DNA from: Rhodoferax sp.
GTDB taxonomy: Bacteria > Pseudomonadota > Gammaproteobacteria > Burkholderiales > Burkholderiaceae_C
Assembly: GCF_028714215.1 (NCBI RefSeq)
Contig: NZ_JAQTMS010000032.1
Span: 1-58,975 of the forward strand
DNA: 58,975 nt
Direction of reading: 5' to 3'
Shown: positions 16,197 through 23,800 of the stretch, in pieces
How the letters are laid out: each line of letters starts with the position of its first letter
Position numbering within the stretch: position 1 is the first letter of the stretch
Made by a program: the position numbers and the translations under genes
Notes under the pieces: model-generated
Database searches by the model: none
Told to the model about the DNA's origin: nothing
What the model saw: the letters and a program-made list of their open reading frames with translations, nothing else

Positions 16197-16793
16197 ATGA
16201 AAGTTATTGAAAAGATTCGGGCCCTGGGTTCGCGCCCCGGCAACCTTGGCGTGCTGATTTTGGGCTTGGTTATTGGTCTGACCCTGTTTTTCTCGGCCGG
16301 GTCGTTCATGGTCTATGCCAATTCCGAAAAGTTCTGTGCCACTTCATGCCATGAAATGGGACCCTTGGCGAAAGAGCACAAGGACACTATCCATGACAAG
16401 AACCGCACTGGCGTGCGTGCCACCTGCAACGACTGCCACGTGCCGCATGGCTACATTACAAATTATCTGGCCAAGCTCAACCTGTTCAACGACTACTGGG
16501 GCCACTTTGTAACGAAGTCGATTGACACCAAGGAGAAGTTCGAGGCCAAGCGCTACGAACTGGCGGCCAAGGTCTGGGTTTACATGAAGCAAAATGACTC
16601 CCGCGAGTGTCGTCATTGCCACACCACGGCCAAGATGGACGCGGAAAAACAGACCGACAAAGCCAAGGCACGGCATGAAAAACTACGTACCGAGGGCATG
16701 ACCTGTATTGATTGCCACTTTGCGATTGCCCACACCGAGCCGAGCGGCCCGGGGCCGCAGGAATTGTTTGCTGCCGGTCCGGCCAAAAAATAG
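16197..16793 (+). CDS. NapC/NirT-family tetraheme quinol dehydrogenase, copy 2
   Basis: ATG at 16197 with an AGAGGAG site; 198 residues. One membrane anchor (about residues 18-40) and four heme sites: CATSCH, CNDCH, CRHCH, CIDCH. The NRTGVRATC-x-DCHVPH segment, DTKEKF-x-A and the closing HTEPSGPGPQEL parallel copy 1, showing a tandem duplication that has since diverged. Again the first heme site has three residues between the cysteines. Predicted to oxidise quinol at the periplasmic face of the inner membrane. Two copies may serve different quinones or different acceptors, which is inference. Confidence 0.9.
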   Translation: MKVIEKIRALGSRPGNLGVLILGLVIGLTLFFSAGSFMVYANSEKFCATSCHEMGPLAKEHKDTIHDKNRTGVRATCNDCHVPHGYITNYLAKLNLFNDYWGHFVTKSIDTKEKFEAKRYELAAKVWVYMKQNDSRECRHCHTTAKMDAEKQTDKAKARHEKLRTEGMTCIDCHFAIAHTEPSGPGPQELFAAGPAKK

Positions 16794-16830
16794 CGCCTTG
16801 GCCAGTTGATCGAAACGAAAGGAAATCATC

Positions 16831-17079
16831 ATGCTCATCGATTGCTACGAATGCAAAGCCAAGGTCAGCGACACGGCGGCGAGTTGCCCCCACTGCGGTG
16901 CCCTGCCGGTTGATTCAGAGCGCTCTCTGTCGGTCTCGGTCAGCGACCTGGACATGAGGTTCATGACCATTTTCTGGTTTTTGATCAAGGCCTCGGTGGC
17001 GGCGGTCCCCGCCATGGTGGTGCTCTACACCGCGGCGACCGTGATTGGCGGCATTGTGACGCCGTTGCTGAACCGGTAA
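16831..17079 (+). CDS. Small zinc-ribbon protein with a C-terminal membrane helix
   Basis: ATG at 16831 preceded by AAAGGAAA; 82 residues. Two pairs of cysteines near the N-terminus (CYEC...CPHC, about residues 5-22) form a zinc-ribbon signature, and residues 45-75 are hydrophobic enough for one or two membrane helices. It follows the second NapC-like gene by 37 bp and is probably co-transcribed. Function unknown; possibly an assembly or regulatory factor for the locus. Confidence 0.7.
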   Translation: MLIDCYECKAKVSDTAASCPHCGALPVDSERSLSVSVSDLDMRFMTIFWFLIKASVAAVPAMVVLYTAATVIGGIVTPLLNR

Positions 17080-17170
17080 AACTGTCCCCGTCCCGCATGG
17101 CCAGTGTTGCCCGATTGCCTGATCGGCAACCACTTTAGGGGCTGTGCGCAAAATGACATGAGTCGGTCGT

Positions 17171-17229
17171 TTGATCTATGTCATAGCTCCCTCACTCTCC
17201 GTCAGGTTCCCGATGGCTGAAGTTACACT
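17171..17229 (+). promoter_or_regulatory. FNR/DNR-like site upstream of the c-b fusion cytochrome
   Basis: TTGAT-CTAT-GTCAT at 17171-17184 matches the TTGAT-N4-GTCAA form at 9 of 10 positions and the FNR form at 8 of 10. A TACACT -10 candidate (17224-17229) would place its centre near -58.5, not at class II spacing. A GGAGG ribosome binding site follows near 17245. Confidence 0.45.
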
Positions 17230-17258
17230 CGCTTCACTTATCTCCGGAGGTTCTTTAC

Positions 17259-19271
17259 ATGCGACTTGAGCGCTCGGTCCTGTGGGCCATTTTTGTTTCC
17301 TTGGCGAGTGTCTTTCTGGCCCTGCCGGCCAGCGCCGCCACGACCCCCACCCCTACGCCCCCCCCTTCACTTGACAACGCCACTTGCCTGACTTGCCATG
17401 ACGGCAAGAAGGGCAAACTGGAGGTCCCCGGAGCCGACGGCAAAGCACGAGCACTGCGCAGTGTGGCAGCCGATAAGTTTGGCCAGAGCGTGCACGCCAA
17501 TATGCAATGCGTGGCCTGCCACACCGACATTGCGGACAATGCCGAAAAAGCCAATGCCCATGCCAAGGACCCGGCACAGGCGTTGAAGAAGGTGGATTGC
17601 GCCGGCTGCCATCTGGAACTCTGGGAACAGACACAGAAATATGGCAAGGCCAACGAAAGGCCGCGTCTGGGGGTGGTGGCGCAGAACATTGAAGCGTACA
17701 AGAAGTCGTTTCACGCACGCCCCAATTCAGATGACAAAACCAAGCCGAACGCGGCCTGCGACAACTGCCACGACACGCACAGCTTCAGTGTTCCGCCCAA
17801 GAACAGCCCGCAACGCACACAGTGGCGTTTGACCATCCCAACGGTTTGCGGTGGCGCCTGCCACACCGAGCAGTTGGAAGCCTATCTGGGCTCGGTGCAT
17901 GGTCAGGAAAACAGCAAGAAACTGCTCGCTCAAGCCGCCGTCTGCTCCGACTGCCACACGGCACACTCCATCACCAACACCTCGGGTGACGCCTTCAAGT
18001 TGACCGTTTCCTCCAATTGCGGCAATTGCCATGTGGAAAAGCTGGACTCCTACAAAGACACCTTCCACGGCCAGATCAGCACACTGGGCTACGCCTACAC
18101 GGCCAAGTGCTACAACTGCCACGGTAGCCACCAGATACTGAAGGTCAACGATCCCAAGTCCATGGTCCATCCGAACAATCGGATGAAGACTTGCCAAAGT
18201 TGTCACAACGCCAAGAAAGGCCTGCCCGAGGTGCCGGCCGGCTTTGCCAGCTTCCAGCCGCACGGCAATGCTCACGATTTTGGTCGCTATCCCCAAATCT
18301 GGATTGCGTGGCAAATCATGGTCCAGTTGCTGGTGGGTACTTTCAGCTTCTTCTGGCTGCATACCGCACTCTGGTTCTACCGTGAATACAAGGAGCGCAA
18401 AGAACGCGCTGGCCAGCCCCACATCAAGCCCGACTCGGTGCCGGCGCACATGAAGGGCAAACACGTTCAACGCTTCACCCCGATCTGGCGCATTGCCCAC
18501 TTGACGTTCGCCCTGAGCCTGATGGTGCTGACACTGACCGGAATGCCGCTGTTCTACTCGGACGTGGCCTGGGCGCCGGCTCTCATGCGGGCACTGGGGG
18601 GCCCGCACTCCGCCGGTATCATCCACCGCGTCGCGGCCGTCGTTTTTGCCGGTGTCTTCTTCTGGCATCTGCTCTATATGGGCTGGAACATTGCGCGCAA
18701 CCGCAAGACCTTCAAGGTCTTTGGCCCGAACTCGATGGTTCCCAACCTGCAGGACGGCAAAGACATGCTGGCCATGTTCAAGTGGTTCTTTGGTCAGGGT
18801 CCGCGACCGGTATTTGACCGCTGGACCTATTGGGAAAAATTCGACTACTGGGCACCGTTCTGGGGCGTCACCATCATCGGGGTCAGTGGCCTCGTGATGT
18901 GGCTGCCAGGCTTCTTCGGTGCCTTCCTGCCAGGCTGGATTTTCAACGTGGCGGCCATCTTCCACGGTGAAGAGGCGTTCCTGGCGGTGGTGTTCCTGTT
19001 CACCGTGCACTTCTTCAACAATCACTTCCGTCCGGACAAGTTCCCGCTCGAGGTGGTGATGTTTACCGGCACGTTCTCGCTGGAAGAGTTCAAGCACGAT
19101 CACGGCGTGGAATACCAGCGTCTGTTGGACAGCGGTGAGCTGGAGAAGTATCTGGTGGATGCTCCGTCGCCGGGTAAATTGGCGGCCTCCAAAGTTCTTG
19201 GCTTTACCCTGATTACGATCGGCCTGACCTTGCTGACGCTGGTTGCGATCGGGTTCTTTAAGGGCGGCTAA
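17259..19271 (+). CDS. Multiheme c-type cytochrome fused to a b-type membrane domain
   Basis: ATG at 17259 after CCGGAGG; 670 residues. A signal peptide (1-26) is followed by a periplasmic multiheme region to about residue 330 with nine heme sites: CLTCH, CVACH, CAGCH, CDNCH, CGGACH (CX3CH), CSDCH, CGNCH, CYNCH, CQSCH. From about residue 345 to the end there are six hydrophobic segments with histidines inside them (RIAHLT, IIHRV, FWHLL, IFHGEE, TVHFFNNHF), as in formate dehydrogenase gamma/NarI-type diheme cytochrome b. The natural reading is a one-piece quinol:cytochrome c module that moves electrons between the quinone pool and periplasm. It stands 62 bp before frdA and may be co-transcribed. 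The physiological partner is unknown. Confidence 0.85.
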   Translation: MRLERSVLWAIFVSLASVFLALPASAATTPTPTPPPSLDNATCLTCHDGKKGKLEVPGADGKARALRSVAADKFGQSVHANMQCVACHTDIADNAEKANAHAKDPAQALKKVDCAGCHLELWEQTQKYGKANERPRLGVVAQNIEAYKKSFHARPNSDDKTKPNAACDNCHDTHSFSVPPKNSPQRTQWRLTIPTVCGGACHTEQLEAYLGSVHGQENSKKLLAQAAVCSDCHTAHSITNTSGDAFKLTVSSNCGNCHVEKLDSYKDTFHGQISTLGYAYTAKCYNCHGSHQILKVNDPKSMVHPNNRMKTCQSCHNAKKGLPEVPAGFASFQPHGNAHDFGRYPQIWIAWQIMVQLLVGTFSFFWLHTALWFYREYKERKERAGQPHIKPDSVPAHMKGKHVQRFTPIWRIAHLTFALSLMVLTLTGMPLFYSDVAWAPALMRALGGPHSAGIIHRVAAVVFAGVFFWHLLYMGWNIARNRKTFKVFGPNSMVPNLQDGKDMLAMFKWFFGQGPRPVFDRWTYWEKFDYWAPFWGVTIIGVSGLVMWLPGFFGAFLPGWIFNVAAIFHGEEAFLAVVFLFTVHFFNNHFRPDKFPLEVVMFTGTFSLEEFKHDHGVEYQRLLDSGELEKYLVDAPSPGKLAASKVLGFTLITIGLTLLTLVAIGFFKGG

Positions 19272-19333
19272 ACTCCAATGCGACAATATTTCGTCGATTG
19301 GATTGCAATCACTGCGGTGATGGAAAGGAAAAA

Positions 19334-21091
19334 ATGGAAATAGTCAATACCGATGTCGCCATCATTGGCGCCGGGGGTGCCGGTCTGCGCGCAGCCATTG
19401 CGCTGGCCCAGACCGACCCGAAACTGCGCATTGCGCTGATCTCCAAGGTCTATCCAATGCGCAGCCACACCTGTGCCGCCGAAGGCGGCGCGGCTGGCGT
19501 CATCAAGAAAGATGACAGCTATGACCTGCACTTTGACGATACCGTAGGCGGTGGCGATTGGCTGTCGGACCAGGATTGCGTCGAATATTTCGTCAAGGAA
19601 GCACCCAAGGAGTTGATGCAACTCGAACATTGGGGTTGCCCCTGGAACCGTGAAGCCGATGGCTCGGTGGCGGTGCGACCGTTTGGCGGCATGAAGAAGC
19701 AGCGCACCTGGTTTGCCGCCGACAAGTCGGGCTTTCACATTCTGCATACGCTGTTTCAAACCACCTTGCAGTTCCCCTCGATTACGCGCTTTGACGAGTA
19801 CTACGCGCTTGATCTGCTGGTGGAAGACGGCCGCTGCCAGGGCGTCACGGCCATGGAAATGCGCAGTGGCATGATCAAGCAGTTCCACGCCAAGTCGGTC
19901 ATCATCGCCGGCGGCGGTGCCGGGCGCATGTTCCCGTTCAGCACCAACGGTGCCATCAAAACCGGTGACGGCATGGCCCTGGCCTACCGCGCCGGCGTAC
20001 CGCTCAAGGACATGGAGTTTGTCCAGTACCACCCGACCGGCCTGCCCAATACCGGCAGTCTGCTGACAGAAGCATGTCGCGGCGAAGGTGGTGTGTTGCT
20101 CAACAAGAATGGTCGCCGCTACCTGCAAGACTACGGCATGGGCCCGGAGACGCCACTGGGCAAGCCGCAACTCAAAACCATGGAGTTGGGTCCGCGTGAT
20201 CGCGTCAGCCAGGCCTATTGGCACGAACTGCAAAAAGGCAATACCGTCAGCACCCCCTGGGGCGAGTGCGTGTTGCTGGACATGCGCCATCTGGGTGAGA
20301 AATACATCGACGAGCGCTTGCCGCTGGTGCGCGAACTGGGCATTGCCTACCTGGGCGTGGACATCGCCAAGGAAGCTATTCCGATCCGCCCGGTGGTGCA
20401 TTACATGATGGGTGGCATCTCCACCAATACCAAAGCCGCCACGCAGTTGCCGGGGCTATTTGCAGCCGGTGAATGCGCTTGCGTCAGCTTGAACGGTGCC
20501 AACCGTCTGGGCTCCAACTCGCTGGTCGAACTGCTGGTATTCGGCAAGAGCGCCGCCATGTCGGCGATCGAGCACATGAAGGGTCTGCCGCAACCCAACA
20601 CAGCCGCTCTGGAGGCGCGTGCGAAGGAGTCCCAGGCGCGCATTCGTGAACTGTTCTCGCGCACCGATGGCACCGAGTCGATGTCCGGCCTGCGCAAGGA
20701 GATGATGGACACGATGGAGAAGAACGCCGGTATTTACCGGGAGGAAGTCGGCTTGCAGGAAGCCGTCAACAAGATCGCCGAGCTGCGCCAGCGTTACCAG
20801 AAAGTTGTGCTCAACGACAAGAGCAATGTGTTCAACACCGACTTGTTCCAGGTGCTGGAACTCGGCTCGATGCTCGATTGTGCCGAGGCACTGACGGTGG
20901 GCGCGCTGGCACGTAAGGAATCACGCGGTGCGCACCAGCGGCTTGACTATGTACAGCGCGATGACCAGCAGTACATGCGTCACAGCATGGTCTATTACCA
21001 GGGTCTGAAAGCCCCGCGTCTGGATTACCTGGACGTGGTGATTACCAAGTCGCCCCCAGGCGTGCGTGACTACTCGGGAGATCACAAATGA
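19334..21091 (+). CDS. frdA: Fumarate reductase flavoprotein subunit
   Basis: ATG at 19334 with GGAAAGGA upstream; 585 residues. The FAD-binding GAGGAG motif is at about residues 12-17, and His45 in SHTCAAEGG is the covalent FAD attachment site. The catalytic regions HPTGLP, TE-x-CRGEGG, GPRD and GGANRLGSNSL-like segments are present. The sequence follows E. coli FrdA (about 600 residues) closely, including WGCPW and KGNT-x-STP, more than SdhA. With FrdB, C and D it reduces fumarate to succinate at the cytoplasmic membrane using a low-potential quinol. It overlaps frdB by ATGA. The rhodoquinone gene at the end of the cluster supports the reductive direction. Confidence 0.95.
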   Translation: MEIVNTDVAIIGAGGAGLRAAIALAQTDPKLRIALISKVYPMRSHTCAAEGGAAGVIKKDDSYDLHFDDTVGGGDWLSDQDCVEYFVKEAPKELMQLEHWGCPWNREADGSVAVRPFGGMKKQRTWFAADKSGFHILHTLFQTTLQFPSITRFDEYYALDLLVEDGRCQGVTAMEMRSGMIKQFHAKSVIIAGGGAGRMFPFSTNGAIKTGDGMALAYRAGVPLKDMEFVQYHPTGLPNTGSLLTEACRGEGGVLLNKNGRRYLQDYGMGPETPLGKPQLKTMELGPRDRVSQAYWHELQKGNTVSTPWGECVLLDMRHLGEKYIDERLPLVRELGIAYLGVDIAKEAIPIRPVVHYMMGGISTNTKAATQLPGLFAAGECACVSLNGANRLGSNSLVELLVFGKSAAMSAIEHMKGLPQPNTAALEARAKESQARIRELFSRTDGTESMSGLRKEMMDTMEKNAGIYREEVGLQEAVNKIAELRQRYQKVVLNDKSNVFNTDLFQVLELGSMLDCAEALTVGALARKESRGAHQRLDYVQRDDQQYMRHSMVYYQGLKAPRLDYLDVVITKSPPGVRDYSGDHK

Positions 21092-21843
21092 CAACACAGT
21101 TGAAGAAGCGCATGGTTCAGCTGGAAGTGCTGCGCTACAACCCGGAAAAGGACAGTGAGCCCCACTTTCAGAAGTACGAGGTGGAGTGCAACGAGGAGTG
21201 GGTGGTGCTGGACGCGCTCAACGCCGTCAAGGAACGCATAGACCCTACCCTGAACTTCCGCTGGTCCTGCCACATGGCTGTATGCGGCAGTTGCGGCATG
21301 ATGGTCAACGGCGAGCCCAAGCTGTCGTGCCACGCTTTTTTACGTTCCTATGAGGGCGTGATTCGGGTCGAGCCGCTGGCCAATTTCCCGATTGAACGCG
21401 ACCTGGTGACGGTGGCCGATGACTTCATTGACAAGCTCAAGCGCGTCAAGCCTTATTTGATCCCCAAGGAAAAGAAGACCATTGAACAAGGCGAGTACAA
21501 GCAGACGCCGGCGCAATTGATGAAGTACCGGCAGTTCTCGATGTGCATCAACTGCATGTTGTGCTACGCCGCCTGTCCCGAATACTCCTTGCAACCCAAG
21601 TTCATCGGCCCGGCTGCCATCACACTGGCACACCGCTATAACCAGGATTCGCGTGATGGCGGGCGCGCTGAGCGCCAGGAAGTCATCGCCACCAATGAAG
21701 GCGTGTGGGAGTGTTCATTTGTCGGTGCCTGCTCCGAAGTGTGTCCCAAGGCCGTTGACCCGGCGAGCGCGCTGCAGCAGGTGAAGGTTGCCAGCACCAT
21801 CGACTGGTTTAAGGAACATCTGTTACCGGGAGGCACAAAATGA
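21088..21843 (+). CDS. frdB: Fumarate reductase iron-sulfur subunit
   Basis: Starts inside the frdA stop (ATGA); 251 residues. Cysteines 61, 66, 69 and 81 form the plant-type [2Fe-2S] site (SCHMAVCGSCG...C). A ferredoxin-like half follows with CINCMLC...CP and CSFVGACSEVCP for the [4Fe-4S] and [3Fe-4S] clusters. It relays electrons from the membrane quinol site to the FrdA flavin. It overlaps frdC by ATGA, showing translational coupling. Confidence 0.95.
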   Translation: MTTQLKKRMVQLEVLRYNPEKDSEPHFQKYEVECNEEWVVLDALNAVKERIDPTLNFRWSCHMAVCGSCGMMVNGEPKLSCHAFLRSYEGVIRVEPLANFPIERDLVTVADDFIDKLKRVKPYLIPKEKKTIEQGEYKQTPAQLMKYRQFSMCINCMLCYAACPEYSLQPKFIGPAAITLAHRYNQDSRDGGRAERQEVIATNEGVWECSFVGACSEVCPKAVDPASALQQVKVASTIDWFKEHLLPGGTK

Positions 21844-22232
21844 GCCGCAAACCCTTTGTTCGGCAGGTCTCCAAGACCGGCTGGTATTTGAAGCACCCGC
21901 GCTACATGCGATACATGTCACGTGAGGTCACCTGCATTCCGATTGCCGCCTTTGCGCTGCTGATGCTGTGCACCCTGGAGCGATTGTCCAGGGGACCTGA
22001 GGCCTATGAGTCCTTTCTGGCGGCCCTCAAAGGACCATGGGGGTTTCTCGGGCTGGCGGTGATCCTGTTTTTTGCCGTGTACAACGCCACCAACTGGTTT
22101 AACGTAACTCCCAAGGCCATGCCGGTTCAGGTCGGCGAGGAATTCCTGGACGGCAAATACATTGTTGGCGCTCACTACGCGGTGTGGGCAATAGCCTCAC
22201 TGGTGGTCTTGTTTTTTGCGGGAGTCCTGTAA
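21840..22232 (+). CDS. frdC: Fumarate reductase membrane anchor subunit C
   Basis: 130 residues, the same length as E. coli FrdC (131), with three hydrophobic helices. The REVTCIP segment holds Glu29, the residue equivalent to the quinol-site Glu29 of E. coli FrdC, and a NWFNVTPKA segment corresponds to TWFELAPKA. It forms, with FrdD, the membrane domain where (rhodo)quinol is oxidised. Starts within the frdB stop codon. Confidence 0.92.
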   Translation: MSRKPFVRQVSKTGWYLKHPRYMRYMSREVTCIPIAAFALLMLCTLERLSRGPEAYESFLAALKGPWGFLGLAVILFFAVYNATNWFNVTPKAMPVQVGEEFLDGKYIVGAHYAVWAIASLVVLFFAGVL

Positions 22233-22234
22233 CC

Positions 22235-22576
22235 ATGGCCAAATCCAATAAACCCATTTTCTGGAGCCTGTTTGCGGCTGGGGGCACGCTGGCCGCTTTT
22301 CTGGCACCGGTGCTGGTACTGCTGTTTTTGCTGGCCTCCCTGGGCCACGCGCCCGATCTGCTCAGCTATGCGAAGCTGCACGCATTTGCCGCACACTGGT
22401 TTGGCAAGCTGTTCCTGCTGGTGGTCATCACACTGTTTCTGTGGCACGCCGCGCACCGGCTACGGGTCACGGTGTACGACTTCGGTCTGCGCCAGGATTC
22501 GATTGCCGCCTTCGTGTTTTACATCGTGGCTGGCGCCGGAACCATTTTGTCAGCCGTGTACTTGCTGAGAATCTAA
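22235..22576 (+). CDS. frdD: Fumarate reductase membrane anchor subunit D
   Basis: ATG at 22235, two bases after the frdC stop, with GGGAG upstream; an in-frame ATG at 22184 inside frdC is rejected. 113 residues with three hydrophobic helices. Features shared with E. coli FrdD (119 residues): KP-x-FW-x-LFAAGG near the N-terminus and WHAAHRLRVTVYD in the middle. Completes the frdABCD operon. Confidence 0.9.
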   Translation: MAKSNKPIFWSLFAAGGTLAAFLAPVLVLLFLLASLGHAPDLLSYAKLHAFAAHWFGKLFLLVVITLFLWHAAHRLRVTVYDFGLRQDSIAAFVFYIVAGAGTILSAVYLLRI

Positions 22577-22579
22577 CAA

Positions 22580-22616
22580 GCTCTGTCCCCAACACTGCTA
22601 GCTTGCGGGACAGACC
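22580..22616. repeat. REP-like GGGACAG element, copy 1
   Basis: CTCTGTCCCCAAC and CTTGCGGGACAGAC lie close together just after frdD. They are the reverse complement of the two arms found at 42944-42992 and 44327-44376. All three copies lie at the 3' side of genes. Confidence 0.65.
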
Positions 22617-22628
22617 GCAGTCTCTTAA

Positions 22629-22673
22629 AACGCCCGCAAGTTCCCCCTCAACTGGGCGGAACTTGCGGGCGTT
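22629..22673 (+). repeat. Perfect 16-bp inverted repeat between frdD and rquA
   Basis: AACGCCCGCAAGTTCC (22629-22644) pairs perfectly with GGAACTTGCGGGCGTT (22658-22673) around a 13-nt loop. No T-run follows, so it is more likely an RNA-stability or attenuation element than a complete terminator. Confidence 0.75.
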
Positions 22674-22695
22674 GTATCATGGCATCCATCCTTTA

Positions 22696-22723
22696 GCGGG
22701 GTGAGTGTCACCCCGCGGTTTTT
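22696..22723 (+). terminator. Hairpin with T-run immediately upstream of the rquA ribosome binding site
   Basis: GCGGGGTGA/TCACCCCGC hairpin (22696-22716) followed by GG and TTTTT. The rquA ribosome binding site (GAGG, 22724-22727) starts at the next base, so termination here would reduce read-through from frdABCD into rquA. Confidence 0.65.
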
Positions 22724-22734
22724 GAGGTTTTTTC

Positions 22735-23475
22735 TTGAGTCCCAAACAATCTGCGGCCCTCGCTAGCCCCGAGTCATCGTTTCGACCGGTTCCCATTCCA
22801 GAGTATTTGCAAAAGACCTATTGGTGGGCTTATGTCCATCCCAATGCGGTTCGGGTGTTCGAGCGACAGTGGCTGGTGAATCTCATTTTGTGGGGCAACT
22901 TTGCCCGCCTACGCGACGCGGCCCTGCAGGAATTGGGCGACGTCATCGACGGCAAGGTACTGCAAGTGGCTTGTGTCTACGGCAACTTCACCGAGCATCT
23001 GGTGAACCGCCTGGGGCCTCAGGGTAGCCTGGATGTGATTGATGTGGCGCCAGTCCAAATCAAGAATCTGCATAGCAAGCTGAAAGACACCAGCCAGGTG
23101 ACGGTGCTGCGACAAGATTCCACCGACATGCAATTTGACGATGCAAGCCGCGATGCGGTGGTGGTATTTTTTCTGCTGCATGAGCAGCCGGTGGAGGCAC
23201 GACGCAAAACGATTGCCGAAGCCTTGCGCATCACCAAACCCGGCGGCAAGTTGATCTTCGTCGACTACCACCGGCCGGTGGCGTCAAACCCGTTTCGCTA
23301 CCTCATGGTGCCGATCCTGACCACGCTGGAGCCGTTTGCAATGGACTTGTGGCGCGGCGAAATTTCCAGCTGGCTGCCAACAGAAATTGAAGTCGGCACG
23401 ATTGACAAGCAAACCTATTTTGGCGGGCTGTACCAAAAAGTTGTCATCACGCGCCAAGAACTTGTCCGTCAATAA
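22735..23475 (+). CDS. rquA: Rhodoquinone biosynthesis protein RquA
   Basis: TTG start at 22735, seven bases after GAGG; no ATG fits better. 246 residues with a class I SAM-methyltransferase-like fold. Hallmarks of RquA are visible: P-x-YL-x-x-x-YWWAYVHP near residues 22-38, ERQWLVNLILWGN near 43-55, and an altered SAM motif VLQVACVYGNFT (about 79-90) in place of the glycine-rich D/E-x-G-x-G loop. The family converts ubiquinone to rhodoquinone, an amino-quinone with potential low enough to drive fumarate reduction. Its location right after frdABCD fits that role. The last seven codons lie inside a large inverted repeat. Confidence 0.9.
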   Translation: MSPKQSAALASPESSFRPVPIPEYLQKTYWWAYVHPNAVRVFERQWLVNLILWGNFARLRDAALQELGDVIDGKVLQVACVYGNFTEHLVNRLGPQGSLDVIDVAPVQIKNLHSKLKDTSQVTVLRQDSTDMQFDDASRDAVVVFFLLHEQPVEARRKTIAEALRITKPGGKLIFVDYHRPVASNPFRYLMVPILTTLEPFAMDLWRGEISSWLPTEIEVGTIDKQTYFGGLYQKVVITRQELVRQ

Positions 23476-23507
23476 TAGGGGGCCTCTATTATTGACGGAC
23501 AAGTTCT
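23457..23507. terminator. 22-bp perfect inverted repeat, probable bidirectional terminator
   Basis: The arm at 23457-23478 is exactly complementary to 23486-23507 around a 7-nt loop. It covers the end and stop codon of rquA (+) and ends 4 bp before the stop codon of the convergent small gene (-). There is no T-run, so it may work by stem strength alone. Confidence 0.7.
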
Positions 23508-23510
23508 AAG

Positions 23511-23687
23511 TCAGGCGATTCGCTCCAGAATCAGCACTGCAAAAAAGCCAAATCCGGCAAGCAAAACCCATTTCAGCGTCAGCAGACCGTAGCGCCTGAA
23601 GCGGGGTTGGCCGGTGGCCATATAGAAGACGAACGATACAACGGCTGCCAGCAGCAGCAAAAGAATGAGCCAGCGAAAAAGCAGCAT
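23511..23687 (-). CDS. Small membrane protein of unknown function
   Basis: 58 residues from an ATG at 23687; a longer frame upstream (to 23765) adds a non-hydrophobic tail without a ribosome binding site. Two hydrophobic helices (about 3-24 and 36-56) are separated by a short basic loop with RFRRYG. It sits downstream of lpxC on the same strand and is convergent with rquA. I do not recognise the family. The weak ribosome binding site keeps confidence moderate. Confidence 0.6.
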   Translation of the reverse strand: MLLFRWLILLLLLAAVVSFVFYMATGQPRFRRYGLLTLKWVLLAGFGFFAVLILERIA

Positions 23688-23800
23688 GATGCAGGGTTTC
23701 GGAGTTAGCTGATGCGCCGGGCTACCCTGAGACGGTTCGGCCTCTTTGACGGGTACTGAGGGCACGAGGTTCGGAGCGTGTAAGCCATATTCGTCAGGCC

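Noticed and set aside
17727..19286. 519-residue - frame opposite the c-b fusion cytochrome
   Set aside because: Antisense to a well-supported cytochrome with nine heme sites.
19280..19333. FNR box directly upstream of frdA
   Set aside because: TTGGA-TTGC-AATCA resembles the consensus only weakly and lacks proper half-sites.
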